This document shows, piece by piece, positions 42,200 to 54,157 of a stretch of DNA of 64,000 nt. Source of the stretch: Cristatella mucedo (lineage: Eukaryota; Bryozoa; Phylactolaemata; Cristatellidae); contig WPIO01000054.1 of NCBI GenBank assembly GCA_009760855.2, forward strand, positions 1,425,001 through 1,489,000. The letters are read 5' to 3'. A model generated the notes under the pieces. The model did not search any database. It was given only the letters and a program-made list of their open reading frames with translations, and was not told the origin of the DNA. The translations under genes and the position numbers were made by a program. Each line of letters opens with the position of its first letter. Position 1 is the first letter of the stretch.

Positions 42200-42960
42200 C
42201 TTTCGCCGTCATTAATGCATTCGGCACGTCAAAAATTTCAGCATTGGCTCTTGGAGGGCGGGGGGGGGAAGGGGCGGGGCGAGAACAGGGCGGGGCGGGG
42301 CTGGGAAAGGGCCGGGGGCGGGAGAGGTGACGAGCAAGACGACGACAAGACAGGAAGCTTCTTGTCATGAAGGCATCCGTTTCTTCGCGCTGTCGCTGAG
42401 TGACGCGTGAAGTGCACGGCAAGCAGAGCCGACGAGGCCTTGAACCCGGCGGCAGTTCCGACATCGATCACATCCGCTTAGGCTTTTACAGTCGACGAGT
42501 CGAGTCTTTGAGTCAGACGAAATTTCGATGGCGGCAGAGTCGGTCTTCTCCGAGCTGGTGCCCATCCGGCGCAGCGGCGTTACCGGACGGAGAAATGCGG
42601 CGAGTTTGTCAGCTGTCAGGGTCGCCCAGAGAGCCAAGTTTGATTTACGCTTTTTACTGAGCGACGAGTGCGCCGGATGCACGAGCCGTCCGCATGACCT
42701 AGAGGACGCGCGATCCGGCGGCATTCGTCAGGGAGTGTCTAGAGTTGTCTCCTCATCATCTCCGATTGTATCGCGGTCGGTGGGAGAAATCTCTGACTAC
42801 CGTCAGGTCAATTTCGGCGAGCGTATTCTCAGAAGGTATACGCAGCAACCTACGTTCGACCTTCGTGGGCTCCGCCCCCGCTAGCGGCCCCGTTAGTTAC
42901 ATCGCACAGAGGAAGCTCGCGGTCCGTTGCTTCGTCACGACGATTGACTGCTAGGGTTAT
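42200..42960. promoter_or_regulatory. CpG-rich island with G-rich tract
   Basis: Contains a G-rich run (42257-42320: GGGCGGGGGGGGGAAGGGGC and following GGGCGGGGC words) with G-quadruplex potential, then CpG-rich DNA. Overlapping frames up to ~119 codons lack motifs. Confidence 0.35.
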
Positions 42961-43980
42961 TGTGATTTCACCCCGACGTCACGGCCGTACACAAAAATGC
43001 GATGCGGCATTCTTGCTTTTTGCGCCCTAGTCGCAGCAGCAGGTAGTAAAAGGGGCGTGGCTGGTATGTCTCGAACGCCCGGGCCTTCACCTCGCCTGAG
43101 ACCTTTACTCAGCGGATGAGTGTCGCCATACGGCCGACTACCGGGTGGTTTTCCGGAAATTGCTGCATGCCGAGCGGTAAAGTCAGAGGGATCCCGCACT
43201 CAGAATTAGACGAACTTCCGCTTGGGCTGGAAGTCCACAAGGTCATTTGGCTGAGCCTTGCTAGGTACGAACGTACGTAGCTTTATTCTTGCCCCGAAGT
43301 TTTGATTCGCATCTGCTTTTCTCGTAGCGTCCGTCTGAAAGGCTGGAACCTAACGCCGTATGAAGATAGGAATCTGGGTCACTTGGTTGCATTTTAGCCA
43401 TCCCAAGGTCGCTAGTGTGGTACAGCTGGCTTTGTACAACAACCGGTTATTGAACTACCTTGGCTTTTCTTTTCCGCCATGTGAGCGTTAATGCAATCTC
43501 GAGATATTTGAGCCTGCTGTGGCCGTTAACTCTCTGCGTCGAAAGCAAGTCTTTCTGAGTGACAACCAAAAGCCGTGATATAAGTCAGGACTTGCGCCGG
43601 CAAAGTCAGCTGCTAAATCGATCTAGAATCCGCAGATCGCACCGTTGTACCCAAGTTCAAAAGCCACAACTCTCAGTCATTGCAGAGGAAATTACATTAA
43701 TTCTGCCGTCGAGCGGCACGGCGTCGGCGATCCTGATTGCCAATGTAATTGAGCACTCAAAAAGTGGTGACCTAGGCTGTGGCTACTGCATTCAGTAGAG
43801 GCAGGCAACGCGTCTTGATGTTTCAAGGACCTGCTTGACAATCGTAGTGTCTAAGTAAATCTGGCGGCTTTATTTCCTTCCGCATTCAGTGGCATTACTT
43901 GAATTTCGCTCCTATTTTCACATTTTCACATTATCACATTTTCACATTTTCATGTAAAGGTTTCGATTCAGCACTTCGCT
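42961..43980. other. Intergenic-type DNA
   Basis: A short TTTCACA tandem (CACATTTTCACATTATCACA, 43918-43955). No supported gene. Confidence 0.4.
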
Positions 43981-44134
43981 GGCGGAGGATCGAGTTGGCG
44001 CCGATCGAGGAAGCGACGCGGTCCTTGCCGAGGCCCGCGTAGCTCAGAATAGTTACCGCTCACCCGCAGGCCGCCGAGAGGGCCAACTAGTAGCCGCCAA
44101 AGGCAAGCGATCTGATGCGGCCTGCGAGTTCAAC

Positions 44135-44138
44135 GCTC

Positions 44139-44175
<37 letters not shown>
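44135..44175 (+). repeat. (CT)n microsatellite
   Basis: About 35 bp of pure CT inside a CpG-rich region (43980-44650) with no recognised gene. Confidence 0.9.
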
Positions 44176-44177
<2 letters not shown>

Positions 44178-45059
44178 AGCCCTAAAGACCGAGCACCCAG
44201 CTGCCGCCGCCGCAGCGAGACGCGGACACGCACAACTAGCTCCGCTGCGGCGGCAGTAGCGTACGCGCCTCGCGCGCTTCGACTTCCTCTGCGGCCCGAA
44301 TCGCCCGAGGCGTCGCATCGGAGCTCGACGCCTCGGACGAGCAGGCTGAAGCGCGGGCGTGCAGCGACGATCGCCGATCGGCGACGTTGCATCGGACCGT
44401 CACAGCAATCGTCGAGGAGGCCGCGTGCTGCCCGCCCAAATCAACTGCTATCCGCTGGTTGAGAGCGCTCAGTGTAGCAGCGAGGGCGGCAATGTCACCC
44501 CGTTGAATGCGTACGCCGGCCCGCTGCTGCAATACGACGAATCTGCGTCCTAATACACTGTTGACTGCGAGACCGACGTGTCTTAAGGGAGAGAGGCTAA
44601 AGATCGCCCAGTGAGCCGACAGCCATCGGCGCAACGAGTCACGTGGCAAGTCCTGAGCTTCCGCGTGTATTCAACCCCGAATGTCTTTTCAGAGAAAAGC
44701 CGACACGAATCAAGCTTGCCTATCATTTTCAGTCAAATGTTGCTTTTAATTGAACATTCTTTTGACTAGCATTCATTTTTCTTTTAGAATTATCTGCACC
44801 GATTATTCTGCTCGATACTCACGCTAGGATGCGACGCCCGGCGTTCCGAAGCCTGCAGCAGAAAATATACAATGACGCAATTGCAACCGCATTCAAGAGC
44901 GGCGCGAGCTCGTGCACCGAAACTAAGAACCTATGCCGCCGCCGCCGCCGTTTCCGCCGTAGCCTTCGAGTTGCGCGACGGTCGTCTGAGCCGCTCGTCA
45001 AAATTCAAGAGTCAGAAATTCACCTCAGACTTTCAGATTCACCTCAGACTTTCTTTTTC

Positions 45060-45180
45060 TCATGAGAAAAAGTTAAAGTTAAATTTTAAACGTTTAAAGT
45101 TTAAATTTAATTTAAATTAAATTTAATAAAATAAAATATAATATAATAATAAAATTTAATTTAAAGTTTAAACGTTCAAT
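45060..45180. repeat. AT island with inverted ends
   Basis: AACGTTTAAAGTTTAAATT on the left pairs with an inverted version (TTTAATTTAAAGTTTAAACG) on the right; 5'-TTTAAA words dominate. About 115 bp. Confidence 0.7.
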
Positions 45181-45189
45181 GATGATCTG

Positions 45190-45570
45190 CTGTTCTGGTT
45201 CTGCTGTTCGGTTCACGCACGCAGAGAAACGCCTGCCGATGGCCACCGCCGCCAGTTTAATGTGCAACGCACGGACGGAGCAGAGGGGAGCGCGACATTC
45301 CTTCGCCCCCTTTCTCCCGCTCGAGTTCCCCCCCTCCTGTCCTCGACCACGGCTGTGCACTGGCCGACCCCGATGATTCATCCGAAGCGGGTCCACAGCT
45401 GTGCACCGGCAGACCCTGATGGCGAATCCACCATCTGCTCACCAGCGGGTTATCGGCCTGTGTCCACGCTATATCGGAGGCGGACCGCAGCTGTGCACCG
45501 GCCCCTCTCGATGATACTTCCAACAGCTGTTCACCAGCCGTTTAGCAGGGGAGCAGTTCTGGCCTGCATA
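45190..45570. repeat. Tandemly related GTGCACCGG segments
   Basis: The motif GCTGTGCAC(T/C)GGCC(G/A) recurs near 45352, 45400 and 45490, each followed by CGATGAT or TGATGG. It looks like a diverged ~50-90-bp tandem repeat in GC-rich DNA. Confidence 0.45.
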
Positions 45571-45667
45571 TAATCAAACCAAAATAATGACGCGGATCAG
45601 AGTAAAAAATCTCGTATCTGCGCATTCGAATTAAAAGAAAAATCAACATATAATTTACGTTGTAGGG

Positions 45668-45800
45668 TTTGAATGAGCTTAATCTCTATCCACGTGCTTC
45701 ACTTATGCCGCTTGGCTCGAGCACGCTAGCTCGATCGTCCGAGGCGAGTGCGATGATGTGAATCAACGGGGACTGAGTGGCCCTCCAAAAGATACAGTCG
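45668..45800 (-). mobile_element. SINE-related fragment, variant head
   Basis: TTAATCTCTATCCACGTGCT and GGCTCGAGC match the antisense tail and B-box area of the SINE. The distal part (TCAACGGGGACTGAGTGGCC) differs from the main family but is shared with 53163-53285, so a second SINE type is likely. Confidence 0.6.
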
Positions 45801-45984
45801 ATATAGGATATAAAGATATGCAGACAGAAGTAAGTCTGATTATAAATACATCTGACTATGAGCGAGAGAAAAAGAGAGACAGAGAAACACAGGAAAACTG
45901 ACGCGCCGAGACGGCAGTGGCAGGCGACAGGCGACCGTCTTTATTCGATGACAAAGATAGCCGCCGCAGCAGGCGACACGCTCC

Positions 45985-46180
45985 AATCACGTGGCGGAAG
46001 TAGAATCCGACGCAGTCGCTTCGAAGCAAGCAGTCCAGGCTGTACACGGCCAGCGAAGTCTGCTGGTCGATGACTGCAGGGTCACTGCCGCGTCGTCAAC
46101 GGTTACTTTGGAAAACAATGCGAGGGACGCCAGCGAAAACAAGCCACCGGGCGCCGACGCTCCACCGGAAAAAATGGAGG
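45985..46180 (+). repeat. Repeat K, copy 1
   Basis: Matches 54500-54710: GCAGTCGCTTCGAAGCA, the GGCCAGCGAAG...GTCGATGACTGC segment, CCGCGTCGTCAACGGT and CAAGCCACCGGGCG. One plus-strand frame keeps KQA.(F/V).A..GQR in both copies, too little to call coding. Confidence 0.6.
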
Positions 46181-46305
46181 GGATCTTGACCTGACCTCTC
46201 GTGTTACAGCACGCTTCGTTGCCCACCTTTTTTGGGTGCTTTTTCTGTGCTGGATATCTTTCCGCCATTCCACATGCTGTGTTCCTCTAGAGAATTATCC
46301 TGTTA

Positions 46306-46309
<4 letters not shown>

Positions 46310-46342
<33 letters not shown>

Positions 46343-46445
46343 TTTCCGTACCTCTCTCTCCTCTCTCTTTGTCTCTGTCTGTCAGTCTCTCTCTCTGCTC
46401 TCTGCCTGTCTGTCTTTCTCTCTCTTTCTGTCTCTATCTGTTTGA
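46310..46445 (+). repeat. (CT)n-rich microsatellite
   Basis: CT/TCTG simple sequence. Confidence 0.95.
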
Positions 46446-46484
46446 CTGAACAATCTTATAGAGCGTACTTATAACGTACAAATC

Positions 46485-46642
46485 TGATTGATTTGTATTG
46501 CACCCAAAGTTAACTTTGTCTCTGCTCAGGTGCTCCACTTATGCCATGAGGCTCAAACCCACGTCGTCGCTAAGCATATAAATTAACCTTGACCTTGTTG
46601 GTGGCGAGCGCCCTAACCGCTGGGCCAAAACAGCTCGGTTTC
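46485..46642 (-). mobile_element. tRNA-derived SINE, copy 3
   Basis: Antisense copy: tail TAACTTTGTCTCTGCTCAGG, B-box region GAGGCTCAAACCCACG, A-box complement CTAACCGCTGGGCCAAAA, and end CAGCTCGG, all matching the reverse complement of 15273-15417. More diverged than the other copies. Confidence 0.8.
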
Positions 46643-46879
46643 ATAGTGCACAGAGAGATCAGAATCTATTAGGGTGATGTCAAATTTTTATTTCTCTAAT
46701 TATTAGTGCTTGCATTACTCGCCTTCAAGTGTGAATACGTTCTTTCCCTCTGCATTGTCGCTCAGCGAAGTTAACCTTATCGGCGATCGTATATGTGCAG
46801 GCAAGAGGAAACTCTATAGAGTAAAACCAACTCGGAATTTGTAAGGCTTCGCGTGGATATATATGACAATATAAATACA

Positions 46880-47036
<157 letters not shown>

Positions 47037-47039
47037 ATA

Positions 47040-47140
47040 CAGTCGTATCTCGGCTTACGAGTTTAATTCGTTCCGTGCCGGATCTCGTAACTCAAATTAC
47101 TCACAAGTCAAACCAATTTTCTCCATCGAAATGTCAATAA
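47040..47140 (+). mobile_element. Probable Tc1/mariner (pogo/Tigger-like) end
   Basis: Starts CAGTCGTATCTCGG right after a TA dinucleotide, then CGAGTTTAATTCGTTCCGTG and CTCGTAACTC. This resembles terminal sequences of pogo/Tigger-type elements as I recall them, which use TA targets. A related piece (CTCGTAACCCGCG, then GCTCGCAACTCAAAGCAAAA) is at 47766-47808 in the same orientation. No transposase frame and no inverted partner are seen. Confidence 0.45.
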
Positions 47141-47868
47141 TCCGTTCTGCACCTCAATAATGCACTAAGGTTTTTTTGTCACATGCTTTTAAATTAAAAA
47201 ATGGACCTCTAAATAACGAATATTGTTTAAAAATAGTACAATAGAATGTCTTGCAGTAAACGGGGCTTCTTATTTCTAATGTGCACGAGTAACTTGGATA
47301 TCGGACGAATAAGGTGGTAATAGAGTTAGAGGAGAAAGGCTGACGTGAATAAATCCTGAATCTCATTATTCACCGATTTTTGCCCTTTTCGCCTCGCTTC
47401 AGTAACTTTCAGTTTATTGGCTGGGCCTATCTATACACGGACGCGCCGATTGTTGCTAGCTCTACGATGAACTCTCACACGATGATATTGCCTAAATAGA
47501 GTGCGGTACGTACTTAGCAGTGCAATATTATTACTTGTCGTAGTCGGATTTTAAACCGGAGTCTGGCGATCTTGTGCGTCCAAGCACCACGATGGCTCGC
47601 TCGAGTCTGTCTGGGAGCGAACCAACAGGCCTGCGCTTGGCGTTGCATCCGGGTCGTAGGGCAGCCACTTGCAATGGAACGTCATTCGCTGCCCGACCAC
47701 TATTGGCCTGAGTAACCGCGCGTGGTGCGACGATCGCTGGGGCACCTAGCGGTGGAGTATCTGAAGCTGGCTCGTAACCCGCGTTTTAGCTCGCAACTCA
47801 AAGCAAAAATCGACCGAAAGAACCGAAAAGCCTTAACAATTTCCCTTGCGTTGGTTCGGCCGTTCTCG
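47141..47868. other. Unassigned DNA with a second mariner-like scrap
   Basis: Apart from the 47766-47808 scrap nothing is recognised. Confidence 0.35.
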
Positions 47869-50275
47869 TGCAACGCACTGCAATCGACTGCAGTAGCCCG
47901 GGCCAGTACCGATATCCACTTCTGTCCACGGAATCCACAGCAAGAAATAGAAATATATTTGCCGAGTTGTAGTTTTTATTGCATATTAAAGTTCACCTGC
48001 TGTGTAAAAATCCACGTAAAACAAAAAAATTTGCATCGTCACACTATGACAATGGGTGCCAATCGCCTGAAATGACCTGAAAAACTACCACAATCCACTC
48101 TATTCCACTGCAAATCATCCTCAAATCACCACCGTGAAGCTCCAATTGACATTGCATATAGGACTAGACTCAGTTCAAAGTGAACCCACACAATTTCACT
48201 CCATTGTGCAAACGCGTTCTCATGCAATGAATTGCAATCGACTGCAACGGCCTGGTCTCATAGGGCAATCCACCTCAATCCGCCGAAATCCGCTGCAGTC
48301 CGCCGCACAGCTACCAGAACGCGTAAACTAGAAACTGTGATTAAGATTGCACTCTGCTCCATTCTTTATTTATCGTGGACTTGAATAAATTCACTGTAAT
48401 TGCCTTGACCACTCTGCAGCAATGCACTGCAATCGACTGCAACAGCCCAGGCCAGTACGTCAATGCACCGCAACCCACAGCAAAGCGACCAGAACACGTA
48501 CACTTAAAGCTCTTATAGTGACTACACGTTTCTCTAATTTTCGGTTTTTGTGTAGTAGTACAATTTCACTACAATTACCTCGACCATTAGGCAACAATGC
48601 ACTACAATTGACTGCAACGGCCCTGGCCAATGCCGCAATCTACAGCTATCTGATGCAAAATGTCATGAAATCAATTCCGCATTGCTCCAATTTTGAATGC
48701 ATGTTACAAAGCACACTGGTTCAAGCCAACTACATAATTTTAAGCGATTGCACTCGTAAAATTTTGGGCAATGCCTGGCAATCTACGGTAACGGCTCGGC
48801 TCGAAGCAGCAATCCACTACAATCCGTGGCAAGTTTACGTCAAACTGACTGCACGAAGTGCCAATTGTCACCGCATTTCACATTTCTTTATGCTAAACGT
48901 GAAATCGTAGAACTTTCAAGCTATCTTGCACGTTAATTGTCAACAATGCACGGCAATGGACAGCCATGGCAGGGTCCAATACCCCAAGTCGTGGCAAATG
49001 GACGAGAAATCGGCTGCAGCAAGCTCCAAATTCTCATTTCACTTAACATATCACTGCGCGCGAACATAACTCCAATCCTTTCAACCAGCTCTGATCGTTC
49101 AATCTTGGGCAATTCTTGGCAGTAGGTGGCAATGGCCCAGGAAAAACGGCAATCCATTATGATAATAATAATAATATTAACGCACTTGATAAAGCACCCT
49201 CAGAGAACTTAATCTCTTTCTAGGCGCTTTACATTTGCTGCAAAGTGAAATGCAATTGATTGATCCATGGCAAATCACTGAAAATGACCTGGCCAAAATC
49301 AAATTTATCTTAGCTGTCATGGCACACTGCATTTAAGCTGCAATCAAATCTTTTTAACCCATCGCGCAAGTAAAATCGTGAGCAATGAACGGCAATCGAA
49401 AGCAATGGCCCGGGCCAATACCCCAACTAGCGGGAAATTGAGAGAAATTGGCAGCTTGAGGCCTAAATTGTCATTACATATAACATTCAGCTGCGTTCAA
49501 AGTAATACCGTGGCATTTTAAAAATGTTTTGCTTGCTAACTGTCAGCAATGCACGGCAATTCACAGCAATGGTCGGGCCGGTAGCACAATCCGTGGAAAA
49601 TTACAAGATTGGCTGCAAGAAACTGCAACTCTCATTCCGCGTAACATGTAACTGTGCGCGTACACAGTTTTCACCAATTATGCGCGTTTAATCGACGGCA
49701 ATGCACGGCAATCGACGGAAATGACCTGGGAAAATAGGCCAATCCATAAAGATCCGTTACAAATGAACCAAGAGTTACTAAGAGAAGCTCCGACTTTTCT
49801 TGCGTATTACAATATACTGCATTAAACGTGCAGCCACATCCTTTTAAGCGATTAACAAAAGCGAAATCGAGGGCACTGCACCGCAATCGTCGGCAATTGC
49901 GAGAGGCAATATATCAATCTGTTTAAAATTTGCTGGAAATCGGCTGTTTGAGTTTTTAATGATCCTACCAAATAAACCTCACTGTGGGTGCACATACTGT
50001 CATTTTGTGCGGCCAACTTTGGGCAATGCTTGAAAATCGACGGCTATTGCCCGAGACAATACAGAAATCTGTGATTGTCTGTTACAATTACAAGCAAAGC
50101 TGGTGGGAGACGATCCAATGTTTCTTGCGTATTACAGTTCGCTGTATTAAAAAGTCCAGTTGCATCCTTTTAAGCAATCGGCAGCGTACATTCGAGGGCA
50201 ATGCGTGGCAATCGTCGGCAACGGCCTGGGGAAATACGGTAATCTACACGGTCCATTACAAATAGACTGGACGCT
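47869..50275 (+). repeat. Degenerate satellite, ~175-bp monomer, about 14 copies
   Basis: Each monomer carries a version of GCAATGCACGGCAATCGAC followed by GGCAATGGCC and, ~30 bp later, CAATCC. Monomer marks: 47870, 48049, 48224, 48419, 48594, 48768, 48943, 49109, 49382, 49546, 49698, 49873, 50023, 50198. Spacings are mostly 164-179; two are 150-152, one 195, and one 273 that includes a ~105-bp LINE-A stub. Monomers differ a lot, so the array is old. No coding content is supported. The length is close to one nucleosome repeat. Confidence 0.85.
49157..49262 (-). mobile_element. LINE-A 3' stub inserted in a satellite monomer
   Basis: ATAATAATAATA, then CACTTGATAAAGCACCCTCA, hairpin and ACATTTGCTGCAAAGTGAAA. 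It accounts for the one over-long monomer. Confidence 0.88.
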
Positions 50276-50379
50276 ACTGGGTGACGCTTCCATTTAGATT
50301 TCTCGTTCGTGTATATCCTATTTTTTGTGTACCCAGCAAATGCCATTGGTAATGCTAGCCCTTGGTCACCGCATTGGTA

Positions 50380-50720
50380 GCGGAGATGGCGTCGCTGCTG
50401 CGCCCACGAGCCGCTCGCCAGCCTTTCCATTCGATGGTGATTGACTCCTTGCTCAGGAACTCTTCGTCGATGGTCGGCGGACGTTCTCAACTGAGCGGAA
50501 GCGACGACGCAGCGCCACCTCTGTCAGAGCGACCGAAAATCGATCGCAACAGCGAGCAAACGCGCTAACACGGCGCCGCAGCAGAAGTGCACTCCGCTGA
50601 GTAGGGGCGGGGCGGGTTGGGTGAACGGACTCGGAGCGCCATCTTACGGTCCCTCGCGGTCTTACGGCGCACGCAGGGTCGCTGTAGCAAGCCCATTGCC
50701 GCGCCGCTTTCCCGTGAGAT
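50380..50720 (+). repeat. GC-rich repeat G, copy 2
   Basis: Matches 27010-27395: GCGTCGCTGCTGCGCCCACG, GAGCCGCTCGCCAGCCTTTC, GAGCGGAAGCGACGACGC and GGAGCGCCATCTTACGG. The GA tract and Gln-rich cassette are absent upstream; the satellite lies there instead. Confidence 0.7.
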
Positions 50721-50774
50721 AGCGGAGGTGGCTTGGACAGTCGGTCGAAATTCTAGCAGGTGTGTGTTGTGCAT

Positions 50775-51104
50775 ATCTCCATCTGTAACTCCACAAAGTC
50801 ATCAAGACCGCGTGGGTGTTACGCAGGAGAGTTTTGTGTAGCGCACTCACAGCCTAAGCGGCTTTCGGTACGCATTCAGTAGCCAACAGACTTCGTCTCA
50901 CGCAACAAAGAGAAAGTGGGAAGCATAGCAGAGTCAGGAGAGCAGTTGAGGTAGTGAGTAGCATGGAAGTAGTAGCTCAGGACCGCTGAAAAGGATGAGC
51001 CATAGTCGGCAGCAGGAGAGTATTTGTCGAGGCGTAAGAACTGTTCCACAGTCTAGGACCTGCAGAGCTAACGCTTCTGTTGCCAACGGTCTTTAAGCGG
51101 AGGA
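50775..51104 (-). mobile_element. LINE-B 3'-end fragment (~330 bp)
   Basis: TATCTCCATCTGTAACTCC to TCTTTAAGCGGAGGAA, matching 60170-60510. It contains only the antisense end of the ORF and the 3' region. Confidence 0.88.
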
Positions 51105-51357
51105 ACTTGTGGCGCTGCGAGTCGGAAGCGACGTCGATAGATACGTCACGTGGTCACATGGCGGCGGCGGCAGCGGCGGCTGTGCAGCTCCGATCGGGCG
51201 CGTGGCGTAATGATACATGATTGAATTTTGTCGCTACCTATAGAAAAAATGGGCACGGATTTTTGTTCAGATTGTCTATTGAAAGATATTAGCGATGAAG
51301 ATTCCTGACTCATCCATCTAACTGCGAATATGCTCCTATTATTAATTGTATATATAG

Positions 51358-51530
51358 CGTATAGAGCCACGCCGGCTTTCGGCGCTGTGTGAGATAGCCA
51401 ACGGACTCAAACTCGTGCAACGTGAGAAGCACAGCTAAGTCAGGCCAGGTATCAACGACGTTAGGATTATGGAACTAGCAGAGCGAGAAGGCTGGAAATA
51501 CTGCGCCACCGTCGGTAAACCGTAGGAGAC
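51358..51530 (-). mobile_element. Diverged LINE-B-like 3' fragment
   Basis: CGGCTTTCGGCGC, then TAGCCAACGGACTC and AGCACAGCTAAGTCAGG parallel the LINE-B 3' region but at much lower identity, so it is older or from a sister family. Confidence 0.5.
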
Positions 51531-51849
51531 TAAATATTGTTAGTAAAAATCGTTGAAGTAATTTATCTTTCCGCAGCGTTCACTTATACATAGGAATCAA
51601 CGCTTACACAGACTTTGCTATTTTTTGTATGCAGTTATTGCTTAGCTTAATGACTTAAGTTTTCAACTGAATCTGTAGCAAATGCAACTGATTGCTTAGT
51701 AAATAAGCCGAGGAACTGCAATGGCAAACAATCATTAGACTAACCACTGACATAAAATGCTGTGCCTTTGCTCAAGACAGGCGTATTGACGCTTCGGAAA
51801 ACATTTTATTACGACGTTTGCTCCAACGGGCAGTGTTCACCTGGCAAGC

Positions 51850-52335
51850 TCACGAGTATTCTGCTGCGTGATTCGGGTGCATGACGTCAGCATGCGCGGC
51901 AGACGGGAAGCCTGCGTGAGTCACGTCGGCCTCGCCGTCGGCTGCCGCTGCGTTGAGCGTCGTCTGCGGTGCCGACTGCTCCGCCGACGTTGACGACGTC
52001 TGCAGCGTCTCGAATGCCGTATATTCCCGCGGACCTGTCGCTGTCGGCGAGGCGGCGCTCTCTGATGGTGGCCAAGCTTCGTCAGAAGTTTCGGACTGGC
52101 CCATCTGTCGGGCCACTCGCTCGGATTCTCCGAATGAGTGGCCCGACAGAGATCTAGCTGCCGTGGCACGGTCAGCAGTCACAGTCGGGACGGTCCGCGG
52201 CCGGTAGTCGATGATCGACAAGTCGAGAGGCGCGGCAGCGGTCATTGAAGCAGGCTGCGCCGACGTCGTTGTCGTCTGCTCGGCTGATGCGGTCGCCGAT
52301 TTCACCGGTCGAGTTGTCCATGCTTTGCAAAGCAA
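51850..52335 (-). other. Ser/Thr/Ala-rich open frame, 161 codons, unrecognised
   Basis: Minus-strand frame with TTTTSAQPASMTAAAPLDLS near the start, IIDYRPRTVPTVTADRATAA, then GREYTAFETLQ-like text and a Ser/Ala-rich end. The first codon is a non-ATG. It resembles a disordered protein segment and overlaps a CpG-rich region with other open frames. The 52105-52149 hairpin lies inside it. There is no second copy in the window and no domain. It may be an exon or a composition artefact. Confidence 0.25.
52105..52149. repeat. Perfect 14-bp inverted repeat
   Basis: CTGTCGGGCCACTC (52105-52118) and GAGTGGCCCGACAG (52136-52149), with a 17-nt middle that itself can pair (TCGGA...TCCGA). Confidence 0.9.
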
Positions 52336-52339
52336 CGAC

Positions 52340-53162
52340 GGTGGCCTTGCACGTGACGGCGCATGCGCCTAGTCGTTTTTTTTCTCGCAAGACTGCTGGC
52401 TAAAAATTAGTACCTATTAGCTCAGCTTCCGAGTCTTCGGCGAGTCTCCCTAGTTCCTGGCCCCCTAGTCGTGGCGGCGCAAGCACTGAAGGCTCGAGCA
52501 GGAAGGAAGCAGGAAGGAAGAGGGGAGCTGGAATCTTGAGCAGAAAAAGACTAAAGGCTTTAATTGCAGCGACGAATTTCAGGAAATGCGTTCGGTGCTC
52601 GGGTGCGAATGCTAATTGTAAAGAACACTCGAGTTCCGGAAGCATTTTGGGAATTTAGTTCCGGAAGTTGTCTACGAAAAAGTGTTCCGGAAGTAGTTCA
52701 TCACGGCATTCAGACACGCTGACCGGTTGAACGTTGGAGCGGAGTGACTGAGGTTGCGGGAGGCGTGGTCAGTGACGTCACACGAGACGAGATCGGGTGG
52801 TGCGGCGCTTGAATGGTTGACTGCCTCAGCCGGAACAGACCGTAGAAGACGCAAGAGCCCGAAAAACCGATTCTAAAGCAAGAAAAGCGTGCGTGCGCCT
52901 TACACCGGAACTAGCAATGCGAGCCATTTCTGCCGCTCTTTCGATGGAATCTTCGAGTCCCACGACGATCGTAGCATGCCTATCGACACCGCCGCTAGCA
53001 GACTGTTCAAAAATCGTCTCGGACTCTCTTTGCCTGGTACAAAATAATGTGTATGTTCACTGATAATAATGATGCAGATAAAGAGAAAATGAGAACCTTT
53101 TCCGCTTGTGAATTAAAAACAGCGTAAATACAATTCAGTCGATACGATTAAATAAATTCTCA
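52340..53162. other. Intergenic-type DNA
   Basis: A perfect TGACGTCA at 52773-52780. No gene supported. Confidence 0.35.
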
Positions 53163-53285
53163 TTGAACCTTTAAGAGAACTTTGTCTCTATCCACGTGCT
53201 TGAAGTATGTCGCAGGGCTCGAGCCCACGAACTCAATCATTCTTGGATTGAGTCAACGGGGATGGATGACCTAGAAAACTATCCA
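53163..53285 (-). mobile_element. SINE-related fragment, variant head, copy 2
   Basis: AGAGAACTTTGTCTCTATCC, CACGTGCTTGAAG, GGGCTCGAGCCCACGAACTC and GAGTCAACGGGGATGGATGA; partner of 45668-45800. Confidence 0.6.
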
Positions 53286-53289
53286 AATT

Positions 53290-54155
53290 AAAATTAATTA
53301 AAACAGCTGCTCCCGCAAGGTGCGTTCCTCTTAGCCCATTGGTTTCTGGAGGTTTTTTACTGCGCCAAAAGGTGATTATCTACCAGGAAACTGCAAACTG
53401 ATCTCCCACTAGCTCAGTATGACTCACGCTGGCTGAGTCCAAATTTCGTCATCTCTCCGCGACGTGCTCTGCAATGTAAATACTTCGGCAGTCGAGCCTC
53501 AAGCCTCTATGCGTCGAATGCCCGTTATTCAGTTTTGGCTCTGTTAACTAACTTCTAAGACGTTCCATCACTTACGTCAAAGCAGAAAACGCTTCCATCT
53601 TGATAAGCTTTGCCATTTGTCCGCAGCCCTTTTGGCTCGCGTGTGGTTTGCGTATTTTAATGTGCGCGATTCAAAGCACTTTAGTAGTCAGAGGGTCTAC
53701 TACCAGTGGCCACGAGTACGACGATTCATCTACTTTCTGTCACCCGACATAATTTTATAGTGGTTTCGATGAGCTTCGCTTGCGTACGCTTGCACGATTA
53801 ATGGCGACGGGCATCTAAATTATCACTAAAACATGCTTAATTTAGCACGCCTAAGCATGAAAGTAACTCACTTTCACATCCGAGATGGCATGCCTCTATG
53901 CAGATAAACTCATCCTAGGTTGCCATACGTCTCGACCCATTGCTATCGCAATTATAGTTCATGTCATCAGTGGCTTTACGCTGATAATCTGTGGGAACTT
54001 GCGCGCGCTAGTATTATACAGAAACCGGACGTCACGGGAGGAAAAGAGCAAGTGAGGATTGAGGCGAAGGCGAAGGAGGTAATTTTTTCAGCTGATGCTT
54101 TGCAGGAAAGAGCAAAGAAGTAGCAGCAAAGGACAACCAAGGAGGGCGCCAAAAA
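53290..54155. other. Intergenic-type DNA, nothing recognised
   Basis: No repeat match and no supported frame. Confidence 0.4.
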
Positions 54156-54157
54156 GT

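Noticed and set aside
44087-44649. Pair of >100-codon opposing frames around 44.1-44.6 kb
   Set aside because: CpG-rich DNA with a CT microsatellite; neither strand shows motif or splice evidence.
47869-50275. Genuine small proteins in the satellite (frames of 60-160 codons)
   Set aside because: Frames change from monomer to monomer and none is repeated with the satellite period.
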